The position numbers were made by a program, and so were the translations under genes. Source: Bedellia somnulentella (lineage: Eukaryota > Arthropoda > Insecta > Lepidoptera > Bedelliidae). From it: 64,000 bases of DNA. Each line of letters starts with the position of its first letter. Within the stretch, counting starts at the first letter, position 1. The stretch covers positions 9,796,001 to 9,860,000 of the forward strand of contig OY755177.1 of assembly GCA_963576735.1 (NCBI GenBank). The letters run 5' to 3'. The notes under the pieces were generated by a model that worked only from the letters and a program-made list of their open reading frames with translations, was not told the DNA's origin and ran no database searches. This document shows, piece after piece, positions 40,229 to 51,446 of the stretch.

Positions 40229-43200
40229 GTAAGATAAATACTGTATAAGACTTTACATACATAAATATACATTTTATGATTCTTTCTTTTGGTATGGGTC
40301 GAGAAATCTTACCTATAATTTAAATTTGACGACATCCGTGGCCGAGAGAATTGGTGACTAGCTTCTCGGTCTGGAGGTTGCGGGATAATTGTTTCTTAGT
40401 CTTGGGTGTTACTTAAATGTACATACATACATACATATACTCACGCCGTTTATTCCCATTGGGGTAGGCAGAGACTATCGATCGCCACTTCGTACGATCC
40501 TGGCAAACCTCTCTTGCTTCGTCTACATCCACCAATCTTTTCATACATGCTCTTTTATTCTTCATACTTCGGACGCCTGCCTTTTGACTTAAATGTGTGT
40601 TATATAATATTAAATATATCTTTAATTTAATATCCCTTAGCACAAATTTAACTTAGTTTGGGTCTAGCTTGCTAGCTTGCTAGCTTATAATATGTTCATT
40701 CATTTATTTGTAAAATATTGAGTATTCGAAAATATTGCGTATTCAAATACATCGACTAAAAAACTAATATCCATAAAAAGAAATACACAGTGTTATTTAT
40801 TTAAAACCACCAGACTCAATAATCTGTGACCAGACCAGCAAGAGATGATAACTTTTGATGAATCAACTAATGTATATTTAGAATACAGTTTTAAAAAGTC
40901 AGACAATCGTGCAAACAGTTTATTCAGACTGCTGTTTAATTTAAAACACTAAATAATTTTAAAAATTGTAATTCGTTTTAGTATTATTGAAAATACGCGT
41001 TTCGATACGTAATCAGAAATGTATGATTCATTCTGTTTTCGTTTTAATATTATATTTTAAGTAAAAACTCTCTTGAATGCGCAAACATTTTTAAATTTGA
41101 AGCCAATGGCATCTGAATAATCTGAATTCCTACGAAATCAAGATCTATTAAAAGCATTATCAGACGCAATAATCTGGGATTTGAAGTCTGTTTGTATAGA
41201 TTGTCACACAACCAAATATTACTCAGCGCAACATAGCGAGTGGGTTTACTCGCAATGTTTTCCGTGACTTACAAATCTTTCAGAACCATGATATACATAT
41301 CCCATTTATACATAAATACATACACTCACGGATATAACTACCTAGAAGCGGTAGGTAGAGCATCCAAAGCAGAAATACTTCAGCCACTTTTGGAAGTTAA
41401 GTGAGGACAAGATTGTAAAATAAAGGTTGTTGATGAAAGGTTTTCTACCACATCGGTCAAAAAACACGTAAATAGCATGATTGCAATTGTGATATATTTT
41501 ATCACCACTTACGAACGACAACGTGAAAAAATTAAAAATAGGGCATAGTGCTTTCTAAGCAAACAATTTACAGCAAAATATATTGCTTTAGAAAAGACAA
41601 TTAGTTGGAGCTTTATCCACTGCTCTGAAAGTTATACAGTAAGGCTGCGCCGAAACTATTATTAATAACACAGGCCATTTAGCTTAAGACAATCATATTT
41701 TCAGATTGATTTGGCCTGCTTTTTGTACCATACTAAGTATAGTCGCATCAGTTATTCAGCTAAATACTGTTATACATATGGTTCAAGAAAGGGACACTGC
41801 TGGACTTACTGCATCGTTCGCCTATCTAGTGATTATTGCAGTCGTTCCTTTCTTATACTACTGTATTGCAAAATCTACTGATAAAATATACAAGCTCATC
41901 GACCTTATGGATAATGACTTCAAAGATATTTGTGCTTTGGGAGATCCATACAGGTAAGAATCCACATACATATTTACATCGCAAAATTGGGTCCGTCTAT
42001 TCGGATGAAATTTAAGGGTTCCGTACTATCATATATAATAGAAAATCACGTTTTTGTATGGGAGCCCCCCTTTGATATTTACTTTACTATTTTTTAATTA
42101 TTTGTAAATTATTATAATATTTTTAATTTAGTATTTGTTGTAATAGCGGCAATAGAAATATATCATTAGTGAAAATTTCAGCTTTCTAGCTATCACGGTT
42201 TATGAGATACAGCCTGGAGACAGAGAGACAGACAGACAGCGAAGTCTTAGTAATAGGGTCCCGTTTTTCCTTTTGATACGGACCCTAAAAATGGAGTATT
42301 TAAACAGATTCTTACAAACTATATAAACAGATTTACCAGAACATCAATGGTTACATCGATATTTATTTTATTTATTTATTTAAATTAAATAACATAACCT
42401 TATCAGGTAGAACCTACAGGATTACATTTTACTAACCAACTAATTATACTATTTATAAATAATAATAACAATGAATATATATCAAAAAATATTAATTGAT
42501 AGAAATGGTACTTACCGCACCCTCTGGCTAATGAAAAATATTAGACGTTTGTCAATACATAAATTCGCTTCTATGTTTATATAATTAATGTTTTAGGTCC
42601 AAGTTCATCCGAGGTCAGTTGAGAATATGGCAATGCGGATTTGCATGGTGTATATTCGTGGTTCTCGTTGCAGCATGCTACATTCTATTGGCAGTGGTGG
42701 CTCTCATGTACCATTGTTTATTCGCAACTTTGTCAGACGAATCAGCTAGGCCACTTATATTTCCTATATGGGTTTCATATGAGATCGACCCCTATGCTTC
42801 ACCTCTGTACGAAATCTTATTTGTATGTATGGTTTTCTTTGTAACTGACTTTGCGACTACATTTGCAGGTAATGATATATTTTTTAATTTGGGTAAGATT
42901 GTGTTATTCGTAAAATTTTAACCTTCTTTTATTTTGTACCTGTATAAAAAGGTTGTATATTAATAATTAGATACGGTACCTGTAAAAGCGGGCCTGTGTA
43001 ATATTTCGAAGCCAGATTATTCAAGTATAGTAATTAGTATGTTAGAAATACCTACTTATTCTTAGATAATTGCTATTAAATGTTTTAAAAGAACTAGTTT
43101 TAACCTCAATATGAAGGACATATTCTAACAAAGAATTATTTCAACCGATTCTTTGAAAAAGAGAACGCACCTAGTTTTCGTTAATTGGCAGTAATATCAA

Positions 43201-46200
43201 TTGGAACGAAGGGATGGATGGGAGAAACAATGAAGGCAATAAAAATTATGAAAGTTGGGAAAGCGGCAGGATATCTGTACTACTCATAACAGGAACTGGA
43301 ACTTCATGATGGATGATCGTATCATAGCCGTGTATGGACTTGTTAAAAAGGTCTTGTAATGAACGTTGACCACGATCAGGTTTCAAGGTCTGAATACAAT
43401 AATATGGCACTGTCGAGCTCATCTGATGATGGAGCCGGAAGACATTAACTGGAACTTAATGTAATGATGGATGATCGTATTATAGCCGTATTTGGACTTG
43501 TTAGAAAGGTCTTGTAATGAACTTTGACCACGATTAGGTTACAAGGTCTGACTATAGGCATCCAATTCCCGGCCAAGTACAGCTACGGTACGGTGGAAAG
43601 GCGCATGCTCCCAGTGATTTTAAGTTGGGCATCTACCGTGCACAAGATGCAAGGCTGTACAGTACGGTTATGAGTGTACGTGCATAAGTGTACGGTTTCC
43701 GGCTCCATCATCAGATCAGCTCGACAGTACCATATTATTGTATTGTCATCGAAATCACATACAGCTGCCAATTTTCATGACGCTATGACCTTTAGAAGAT
43801 GGTTAAATTAGTTTTCTTATATTTGATTACATAGTTACATACATACAGATCGACCTAATAAAAGCGTGTTAAAATAAAAGAGAATTTATGAAAATATTGA
43901 TGGATTTGATCGTACTAAGTGGTGATTGATAGTCTCTGCCTACCCCAATGTACTGTGTAATGTCACAAATTAAGTTTTCTAATTATGTTAACAAATCTTA
44001 TTCTAACACCAGGTGAAACAAATGACACGTGATGTCCACATGTGTCATTAGATCTATAATTATATGATTTAAATCTTAAAACTTTGTATATTTTTTTTCA
44101 GCGTACGTGTATGTGATTTTTCACATACTTCTTCATTGCTACTATTTAATAGACATGGTTATAACAGGTCTGGATGGATTATTCGATGGTTTAGAAGATA
44201 TTGAAACAAATTATAATGACATAAGTTCAGAATTGAACGTAAATAGTATTCTAAAATCAAGAATTAAGAGAATAGTGGATTGGCATTGCAAAGTTTTTAA
44301 GTAAGTATTTAAATTGTCTGGGCAGGTATAATTTTTAAGAATTGTATCTGATCAACTTTTATTAACTCAGTAGATAAATTAGAAGAATATATATGCATGC
44401 ATATGACATATTACTGATGACGTTAATTTTTCTCCCATAGTGAATGAATATAATTGTTCTGAGGCTTTCTCCAACACCTCATACTCACAACACAAAGGGG
44501 TTGTGGAGAAGCTATGCTTTTAAATAAAATATGTTATTAAAGGAAAGAAAATTTTCGACACTGGCGGGGTTCGAACCCGCGACCTTCGGGTATACGCCCC
44601 CGTCTCGCTCTGCCAACTGAGCTACAGTGTCAGTTGGCAGAGAGCTACGCTTTTATTTAGGTAAAAGCAGCTATAAAATAAACGTATTTATAAGGAAAAT
44701 TTTAAAATTTCTCACGTTGATAAATACCAAAAAAGGGGTAGCCAGAACTCCTGTGCCACTTTTGAAAGTTAAGTGAAGAGAAGATTGTAAAATAAAGTAT
44801 GATTGGTTAATGATTTCAAACCACATCCCCTAGAAATCACTTAAAAAGCCCCAAAATTCTAAATCGGCTCTTCCAACGCTCGCGGGAGGTAATGGCTTAG
44901 TACTTTTCTAAGTTGACACTATACAGTTGAGTTATATTTAGAGCAACAAAGTATAGTATCTCCTCCCATTTTTTTATTAACAAATCATATTAAACCACAT
45001 AAAGCAATAGAAGTAAAAAAAACGCCTTCGACCCTATTAAAGGGCAATTTCCTCACAATGACAAGTTAGCGCGTGGTCAGCCCAATTATATAATGATTAA
45101 GTGGTTAATAACAGTGAATGGTAGTTATCGAAAAAAATTTATCCATCTACATATTAAATTTTCTTTCTATACCATTTTTATGAAAATGCCTATAACATTA
45201 ATTGCCGTTCAATTCGCCGTTTAGTGACGGCTTAGAATGTCACTACCCCTTTCTACCCATGGGTTTGGTAAAAGGCGACTACGGGCATGGGGCTTTTTTA
45301 AGTGGTTTTGCGTCATTCGGTTGGATACCCATCACCAACAACCTTTATTTTACCATCTTTTCCCCCACTCAACTTTCCAAAAGTGGCTGAGGAATTTCTA
45401 GTTCCTTAGCTCTGGCTACCCCTTCTAGGGATTTATAGCCGTGAGTATATGTATGTATGTTTTTTTAACTCTCTTATATTGGCTTACTAAATATTTTATA
45501 CTTAAAGAACATTACCTTATTGTCTGCAAAAATAAACTTAGTAATCGTTATTCTGGAACTTCTCTGGGGTACCCATTTATTAGAAGCATTTCTCTATCAT
45601 CGCGTCTCGTCTATACATATTGCTGCCATAAAATAGTTTGAAAGTTGACGGCGCGGCGTAGTCTGTGTAACTAGTAAGTTATTTCAACTTCATTGATTTG
45701 AATATTACAATGGTTATCGAGAGCCTGGCAGTTTCTAAAAATATATTGAAGTCTCGAAGTCTTTTAGTGAAGACATCTTTATATAAACTTCGACTTGAAT
45801 AAACTTTAATGTATTTATAACAACAATATATATCAGGGCAATAACCGTAACAGACGTGATAGCTCATTGGTGCGAACGAACGGTCTATCATGCAGAGAGG
45901 CTTGGGTTCAAATCCTGAATCGGGCCAACACCGATGTGTTTTTTCTAAAGTCATATGTGTGGCTAATTTATCATGGTTGTTAATGTTGAGGAAAAAATCG
46001 AGAGGAAACCCGCAAGGCATATTTATTGATACAAATATTCATTTTGGTACTGATGTAAAACTTTGTTGAATGTTGAAAATAATACTAATGATTGCGCCTC
46101 ATTTCAGTCTTATTGCAGACGTAATCGACGGTTTCGGATTGGTCCTGGGTTATCAAATAATTTTTAGTTCAGTTGTACTCTGTTTAATGGCTTTCTACGT

Positions 46201-49200
46201 ATCTGTGGTAAGGATAATTAAATTATCTTAAACTTAGAAAATTATTAACAACTAGCTTTTTGCACGCTACTACGTCGGCGTGGACTACATTTTTTGCATC
46301 CGGTTTACACCCATTTGGTATTTACCAAAACACTGTCTTAACTTCTGTTTTTTTTATTAGTTGTAATAGATATAAAGAACATTGAGACTTTTTAAGTGAT
46401 TATTGGGCGATGCAGTTGGAGACCCATTTGACTACCTTTTCCCCATTCAACTTCCAAAAGTGGATAAAGATTACTATCTCTGAAGCTGTGGCTACCCTTT
46501 TTTGGAATTTATAGCCGTTAGTATATATTCATGATTGATTGAGGGATGAATTTCATATATTCCTTTTTTTAGTTGTTATATCAGTCAATCGCATCAAGTT
46601 TCAAATTTCTAGATACAGTATATTTATAGATCAAAAATCTGTATACTATATTTCAATCCCTTAGGGGGTGAGTTCCAAAAAACCTTTTTAATTGTTCATA
46701 AGAAACATGAAACAAACTATTTTTTACCAATTTTCCATGTTCAAAAATGAGAATACCTTATATGGATAGCAGTTTGGCGACCCGGTGCTGCCCCCTACAC
46801 TGACTGTTGGTGATGTGTGAGAGATTGAAGCCAATCAGCCATCGGTCAATAGATGGCGGTACTAAATTAAAATTGAGATACATACATATACTCACGGCTA
46901 TAAATCCCTAGAAGGGGTACCCAAAATTAAATTAGCCGAATTAAAAATTCCTCAGCCACTTTTGGAAGTTGCGTGGGGAAAAGATGGTAAAATAAAGGTT
47001 GTTGGTGATATATAATATATAATTGAGATATATGCTATTATTTACTAACTTTGCATTCTGAGGCTTTTACAGAATATTAATTTATTGCGTAAGTATAGCA
47101 CAATATATCTATGAGAATATTGGTTAGAAATAGTTAGTAAAAAAGTTATTAACACATTCTCAAACCTACCACATGAATACGAAAAATTCATACAATATAC
47201 TTTCAATTATCTTTATTCATACATATTCGCATAGTTGAATGTGAAAGAGAAGGAATAGTGCTTTCTATTATTCTAAGCAAACACAAAAGAAAAAAAATAT
47301 CACGAAATGATTGCGTTGCCCGAGATTCGAACCTGGGTCTTCCGTACGATTAGTATTAACCGAACGGTATACCGCTACGCCACGAAGACGTTAGTGTTGA
47401 CTTCAAAATTTTGATAAGCTATATATCTAGTAGTCATACTATTGACAAACAATTAAATGGACATTTATTTTGATGGAAATGGATGAAACCCTATTTTTTT
47501 CCAAAAAGATTATTAATTAAGAGTCTGATAAAGTCGTTCGATGAAAAAATTAACCGTGTAAATATGGGGAGCCATATAAAAGTTATGTTTTTCTTATGTC
47601 CCTGTAGGAACCCTTCCGAAATCCGGGATAAATGATATCCTATATGTTGGCCAGGTGTATAAGCTACATTCATACCAAATTTAATGAAGATCCGTCTGGT
47701 AGAATAAACGTGATGACCGGACATACAGACAGACAGACAATCAGTCATTTTTTTCGAAAAGCGCAAATTTGGCTTCATTATCAAAAATTAAACATATTCC
47801 ACCGGTTTTGAATTTTTTTCTTCAATGTACAGTTTTGACCTCGGTACAGTCTTATTATAGTATAGAAGATAGATTAACAAAGTTATATAGATTTTAGAAA
47901 AATCTGTGTACCAGCTCAATGTAAATTCCGCAGTTCTATCACAATAAAAATGAATAAAATATACATTTTATTTTTAATAATAATACTTCATACACATACA
48001 TGTACTGCCTTTAACCCTCAAAAAAGGGTAGTTAGAGTTTTAAATCCGCTTTAAGAAATTGATGGGGGAGAAGATGGTCAAAATAAAGTTTCGTTGATGA
48101 TCGGTATCCATCAAACTGGAAATCCAGTCACATTGCCCAAAAACCACCTAAAAATCCCCGTACTGTACGTCATATACACCATTGTCTTTTAAAGATTTTG
48201 TGATTAAGGATATTCTTCATTCTAGCTTATAGTCAAAATAAAGTCTCGATAGCGAACAAAAGTATCATAACTTATGACAACATTTCTACACCAACTGAAT
48301 GAAATGAAACGACAATTATTAATAAATATAAAATACTGAACGGAATAAATTTAATGCTTTTTTCCCATTAGGGTAGGCAACGACTATAGAACTCAATTTA
48401 GATCGATACTGACACATATCTTTTGCTTCTCTTGAATCATTATTTCATATTGAAACATGAGGTGAATTCATATTTGTCTAGATAATTAAAATATTAAATA
48501 AATAAATTCCAGCAAATCGAGCAGGGATCATTCGATTTCTGCATTTGTATGTTGATGGTTGGTGCGTTGCTGCAGCTGTGGATACCGTGTTATATTGGCT
48601 CGCAATTACGAAGCAAGGTACGGTTCATAATTTAGTAATACAATTTACATATAACAAGTGATAAGGTTTCATGCTACTGCAACTAGCTAGTTACAAAGGG
48701 CTGTTAATGGTAATTAACCTAAATGACATAAGTTTCACAATATATAAGTGATTGTGTGTTGTTATAAAGAAGTGATTTACTTTTAAATGTGTAAAATGTG
48801 CAAATATTTATTCTGTTCTTTCGGCATGGCTGAATTAAGTGTGGTTTCTATAAGTATTTGTTCAATTACTACCTACTATATTGTTTCTTGCATTTGAGGA
48901 ATCCGATAAGTAGTATTATAGAAATTTAGTTATATTAGTAAATCTAGAACTGACGCATTTGCTTTTATTTATTAATCGTTAATATTTATATAATTTTATA
49001 GATTCTGTACGTAATTTAACGATCTCACTTAAACTGAAACGTTCACGCCGTATGTCCCTGAACGGATTGGCAGATGACTAACAATTCTGAACATCACGTT
49101 ACATTGTCACCTAGTGATCTGAGTACCTGCGTTTTGCTTGGACAGTGTACTTACGAACGTGTAACGATCGTACTATTATAGTATATTTTTGATTTAAATT

Positions 49201-49678
49201 CGTATGTTTTAGTCCACGCTTGTTCTTTTTCTAATGGCCTTTCCTAACACTGATGGCGTTTCAGGGATTCGCCGTAAGTGACGCGTGTTTCTACTCCCGC
49301 TGGCACACCAGCCAGTACCTCCCGCTGGTGAGGATGGAGCTGCAGATGATCATCCAGCGAGCTCAGCGACCCATCACTATGCGGATCACTTGCTTGCCCG
49401 TAATATGTCTGGAAACTTTCTCCTCGGTATATGGAACAATATTTTCATGAATCAATTGTTGCTTCTCTTTTTTCATATGGTTTTGATGCCTTTAAGAACA
49501 CCTATATTAGCAAAAATAATATCAAACATAAATCGATTAAACAATGATTTGCCATTACGTTACTGAGTTAATTTTTTATTTTATAAAACATACATATTTT
49601 ATAAATTTATAACAATATTTTTATTTTCAGATTATGAGCACGGCTTATTCTTACTTCAATATGATGCGGCAAAAATAA
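40074..49678 (+). CDS. Odorant receptor A (insect 7tm_6 family), complete eight-exon gene
   Basis: Exons 40074-40228, 41705-41953, 42597-42868, 44102-44300, 46108-46207, 48513-48617, 49265-49426 and 49631-49678 join to 1290 bp, 429 residues. All introns are GT-AG with phases 2,2,1,2,0,0,0, the same as in the neighbouring paralogue. Insect odorant receptors are seven-helix channels with an intracellular N-terminus that work with Orco in sensory neuron dendrites. Visible marks: short cytosolic N-terminus; exon 2 with TM1-TM2 and the KIYKLIDLMDNDF stretch; exon 3 with TM3-TM4 region LIFPIWVSYEIDPYASPLYE; exon 4 with SRIKRIVDWHCKVF; exon 6 with LMVGALLQLWIPCYIGSQL; C-terminal TFSSIMSTAYSYFNMM in the last helix. 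The ligand is unknown. The last two exons are partly duplicated downstream. Confidence 0.94.
40421..40590 (-). mobile_element. RTE LINE 3' end fragment
   Basis: CATACATACATACATATACT tail, then minus-strand codons ending in the YPNGN block and the KRACMKRLVDVDEAREVCQ stretch. It closely matches the copy at 59447-60015 and lies in intron 1 of receptor A. Confidence 0.8.
41315..41575 (-). mobile_element. Family A SINE, diverged
   Basis: Retains CACTCACGGATATAACTACC, CAGCCACTTTTGGAAGTTAA and GATTGTAAAATAAAGGTTG. The head is eroded. It lies in intron 1 of receptor A. Confidence 0.6.
41705..41953 (+). CDS. Receptor A exon 2 (TM1-TM2)
   Basis: The acceptor is TTTTCAG and the donor CAG|GTAAGA, phase 2 to 2, 249 bp as in the paralogue. 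Key strings: FAYLVIIAVVPFLYYCIAK and CALGDPYR. Confidence 0.94.
42597..42868 (+). CDS. Receptor A exon 3 (TM3-TM4 region)
   Basis: The acceptor is GTTTTAG and the donor GCAG|GTAATG, 272 bp as in the paralogue. Key strings: RIWQCGFAWCIFVVLVAACY and RPLIFPIWVSYEIDPYASPL. Confidence 0.94.
43150..43300 (+). mobile_element. RTE LINE internal fragment
   Basis: Shares ATTGGCAGTAATATCAATTG and the ATGAAAGTTGGGAAAGCGGC block with the RT fragment at 51640-51995, cut off soon after. Confidence 0.55.
43290..43570 (+). repeat. Imperfect tandem duplication
   Basis: A unit containing GATGGATGATCGTAT, GGACTTGTTA and AAGGTCTTGTAATGAAC occurs twice in the same orientation about 180 bp apart. It runs into the Helitron helicase fragment. 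Confidence 0.65.
43557..43661 (+). pseudogene. Helitron helicase fragment
   Basis: One + frame reads GIQFPAKYSYGTVERRMLPV then ILSWASTVHKMQGCT. The WASTVHKMQGCT string is the conserved motif of Pif1-type helicases in Helitron proteins. Only about 35 codons remain, in intron 3 of receptor A. Confidence 0.7.
44102..44300 (+). CDS. Receptor A exon 4 (TM5 region and following loop)
   Basis: The acceptor is TTTTTCAG and the donor TTAA|GTAAGT; entry in phase 1, exit in phase 2. One codon shorter than the paralogue's exon, with the difference in the acidic stretch after GLFDGLED. Confidence 0.93.
44530..44640 (-). mobile_element. Family C SINE, tRNA-like head with intact T arm
   Basis: The head at 44556-44631 shows a seven-base acceptor pairing GACACTG/CAGTGTC and a perfect T arm GCGGG-TTCGAAC-CCCGC. 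Two extra bases disturb the D-to-anticodon junction and the anticodon loop is not canonical. It is SINE-derived rather than a working tRNA gene. Confidence 0.7.
44700..44935 (-). mobile_element. Family A SINE, diverged
   Basis: Retains AAAAAGGGGTAGCCAG, GAAAGTTAAGTGAAGAGAAG and a degraded GACACTATACAG head. Intron 4 of receptor A. Confidence 0.6.
45215..45462 (+). mobile_element. Family A SINE, full length
   Basis: From GTTTAGTGACGGCTTAGAAT to GTGAGTATATGTATGTATG. Intron 4 of receptor A. Confidence 0.82.
45845..46018 (+). mobile_element. Family B SINE, head part
   Basis: In this orientation the tRNA-like head comes first: A-box-like TAGCTCATTGGTGCG and B box GGTTCAAATCC. The body follows to the TTAATGTTGAGG block. 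It ends 89 bp before exon 5. Confidence 0.7.
46108..46207 (+). CDS. Receptor A exon 5
   Basis: The acceptor is ATTTCAG and the donor GTG|GTAAGG; phase 2 to 0, 100 bp. It encodes IDGFGLVLGYQIIFSSVVLC. Confidence 0.93.
46378..46530 (+). mobile_element. Family A SINE, 3' half
   Basis: From AAGTGATTATTGGGCGATGC to a degraded GTTAGTATATATTCATG tail. Intron 5 of receptor A. Confidence 0.65.
46879..47010 (-). mobile_element. Family A SINE, head-truncated
   Basis: CATACATATACTCACGGCT tail to the AAGGTTGTTGGTGAT block, then unrelated AT-rich DNA. Confidence 0.75.
47305..47880 (-). mobile_element. Family D repeat with tRNA-like segment
   Basis: The tRNA-like part on the minus strand (about 47311-47391) has TGGCGTAGCGG and B box GGTTCGAATCT. 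It is followed by a long body with GAAGATCCGTCTGGTAGAAT and GACAGACAGACA. A second copy of the body is at 62070-62520, so the two define one family. The order of head and body makes orientation uncertain. Confidence 0.55.
48000..48185 (-). mobile_element. Family A SINE, very diverged
   Basis: Retains AAAAAAGGGTAGTTAGAG, GAAGATGGTCAAAATAAAG and CACATTGCCCAAAAACCA in family order. Intron 5 of receptor A. Confidence 0.5.
48513..48617 (+). CDS. Receptor A exon 6 (TM6)
   Basis: The acceptor is ATTCCAG and the donor AAG|GTACGG; phase 0, 105 bp. It encodes FCICMLMVGALLQLWIPCYI, which matches the paralogue almost throughout. Confidence 0.94.
49035..49165 (-). mobile_element. Family B SINE, 3' part
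   Basis: From GTTCACGCCGTATGTCCC to the GGACAGTGTACTTACG block. It ends 100 bp before exon 7. Confidence 0.6.
49265..49426 (+). CDS. Receptor A exon 7
   Basis: The acceptor is GTTTCAG and the donor TCG|GTATAT; phase 0, 162 bp. It encodes GFAVSDACFYSRWHTSQYLP, then a long RMELQMIIQRAQRPITMRIT helix region and LPVICLETFSS. Confidence 0.94.
49631..49678 (+). CDS. Receptor A exon 8 (C-terminus, stop)
   Basis: The acceptor is TATTTTCAG. It encodes IMSTAYSYFNMMRQK and TAA. An AATAAA at 49674-49679 overlaps the stop codon. Confidence 0.94.
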   Translation: MMSTAYSYFNMMRQK

Positions 49679-49796
49679 AATTTTCATTAGAAATTTTTAA
49701 AATTTTTAATTCTTGCACGCATATTAAAGTTTTACAAAGCACTAGGTAATAGTTTCAACTTAAGTGTTTTCATAAAACTGTAAAACACGTGTTCGG

Positions 49797-50147
49797 TTGG
49801 CACACGAGCCAACACCTCCCATTGCTGAGGGTGGAGCTACAGATGATCATCCAGCGAGCTCAGCGACCCATCACTATGCGGATCACTTGCTTGCCTGTAA
49901 TAAGCCTGGAAACTTTCTCCTCGGTATCTAAAACAATATTTTCATTTCGATGCCTTTAAAAATACCTATATTAGCAAAAGTTATATCAAACATAAATTGA
50001 ATAACCCATAATTTCCCATTACGTTACTGAGTAAAGTTATTATTAATAATAAAGTATATATATTTGATAAAGCTTTAACAAGATGCTTTTTTTTCAGATT
50101 ATGAGCACGGCTTATTCTTACTTCAACATGATGCGGCAAAAATAAAA
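49797..50147 (+). pseudogene. Second copy of receptor A exons 7 and 8
   Basis: Exon 7-like sequence (to 49927, donor TCG|GTATCT) is open and reads WHTSQHLPLLRVELQMIIQR onward. It lacks the first codons (GFAVSDAC) and any clear acceptor, and has Ser for Cys in LPVISLETFSS. The intron between is also duplicated. Exon 8-like sequence (50100-50147) is intact, with a strong pyrimidine tract plus CAG and the same IMSTAYSYFNMMRQK peptide. A 3' tandem duplication is the simplest reading. The exon 8 copy could serve as an alternative last exon, but the exon 7 copy probably cannot be spliced in. Confidence 0.88.
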
Positions 50148-50511
50148 TAACGAAAGCATATTTTTCAGATTTAAATCTTTTTACACATCAAGAATAGATA
50201 AATCACACTAGAAACTACTGCCACTTTTAGAATGAATTTATTGATCATTATTATTTTCATATAAAACTTTGAATTAGGAGTTAAAGTGTCAAAAGGATAA
50301 TGGAGAAAGTTGCAAACTGGATATAAACACAGTCGGGAATTCAGCTGGCTGTTGATATTCGAATTGCATTAGCAAGTTGGTCGGATATCGAGTGAATCTA
50401 GATAACTATGGCACAGACAAATCGAGAACTAAACCGCAAACTACAGGTGTCTGTAAGTAATTCTGAGTTATTGATTTTAAGCAGATTTTACATAAATTTA
50501 ATTCTGAGATA

Positions 50512-50812
50512 CAACCGAAATAGCTCAGTGGTAAGAATACCGCTTATCGTGCAAAGGATGAGGGTTGAGATCCCAGGTCAGGCCTACACCAATTTGTCTT
50601 TTGTAACGACATGTGTTTCGTTAATTTGTCATGGTTGTTAACGGTGAGGGAAAAATTCGTGTGGTAACCCAAATAGCTGAGTTGTACTTAGTCATGTGAC
50701 AGTGTATTCGTACGAAACGGCGATAGGCCTGCCCCTTATCACGTGAGTACACTGTCCAAGCAAAAACGTGGGTACTGTGTACATCACTACTTCGGGGATA
50801 TGTGGTTGTTCA
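50512..50812 (+). mobile_element. Family B tRNA-headed SINE
   Basis: The head comes first (AATAGCTCAGTGGTAAGAAT, B-box-like GGTTGAGATCCC). It runs through GGCGATAGGCCTGCCCC and AAAACGTGGGTACTG to about 50812. It lies between the two receptor genes. Confidence 0.72.
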
Positions 50813-51147
50813 TTTATCTTATATCTGTACCAAAAAATCATAATATTACGAAAAGACGCTGTAAAAAGTAACGAAGTAATTTTAAGTTTATTGAAATATA
50901 CAAAACTACGTAAAAAGTAAGCATTAGTTTTAGTATATTGTATTTTTTTGTATCTAGAAACTAGATAACATTACAACAAAGTGCATGAAATCGTATAACT
51001 AAAGGGACTTAACTATAAATGAAATCATATCCTTCTCTTAGTAGTGACAAAAATAAAAAATTACACGAACATGTTCACTTTTATTCAGAAATCTGTTTCA
51101 GAATTGCAACCGTCTAACAAATTACCTTCTGTCGGCAGTAATTTAAT

Positions 51148-51187
51148 AATTTAACTCATTATATTTTCCTTCTTGCAAAATTAAGCT
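51148..51187 (+). promoter_or_regulatory. Conserved upstream block of odorant receptor B
   Basis: AATTTAACTCATTAT and then AAAATTAAGCT lie about 147-108 bp before the ATG. They match the block at 39921-39960 in sequence, order and distance from the start codon. Confidence 0.5.
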
Positions 51188-51294
51188 CAATTTCATAAAG
51201 TAGCTTTTAAATATAATTGAAATCTAATGGCAATACCGGATATCAAAAATTTTATATTTTTATATAGACAGTCTTTTTCAGACATTGTTGAAAA

Positions 51295-51446
51295 ATGAAT
51301 ACTTTAGTTGATAACTTGAAAGCATTTTTCACCAAGAAAGATTTAGATTTTAAATCAAATATAACATTGCGTGAATTTCATCCACAAATATTCGTTGTGT
51401 TATCTATAAACGGAATATTTTTTAATAATAAACATTCTAAATGGAG
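51295..51446 (+). CDS. Receptor B exon 1
   Basis: Starts MNTLVDNLKAFFTKKDLDF; donor GGAG|GTAGGT, phase 2. It aligns with receptor A exon 1 through FFNNKHSKWR. Confidence 0.88.

Noticed and set aside
47311..47391. Functional tRNA gene on the minus strand
   Set aside because: A and B boxes are present, but it continues into a repeat body found again at 62070-62520.
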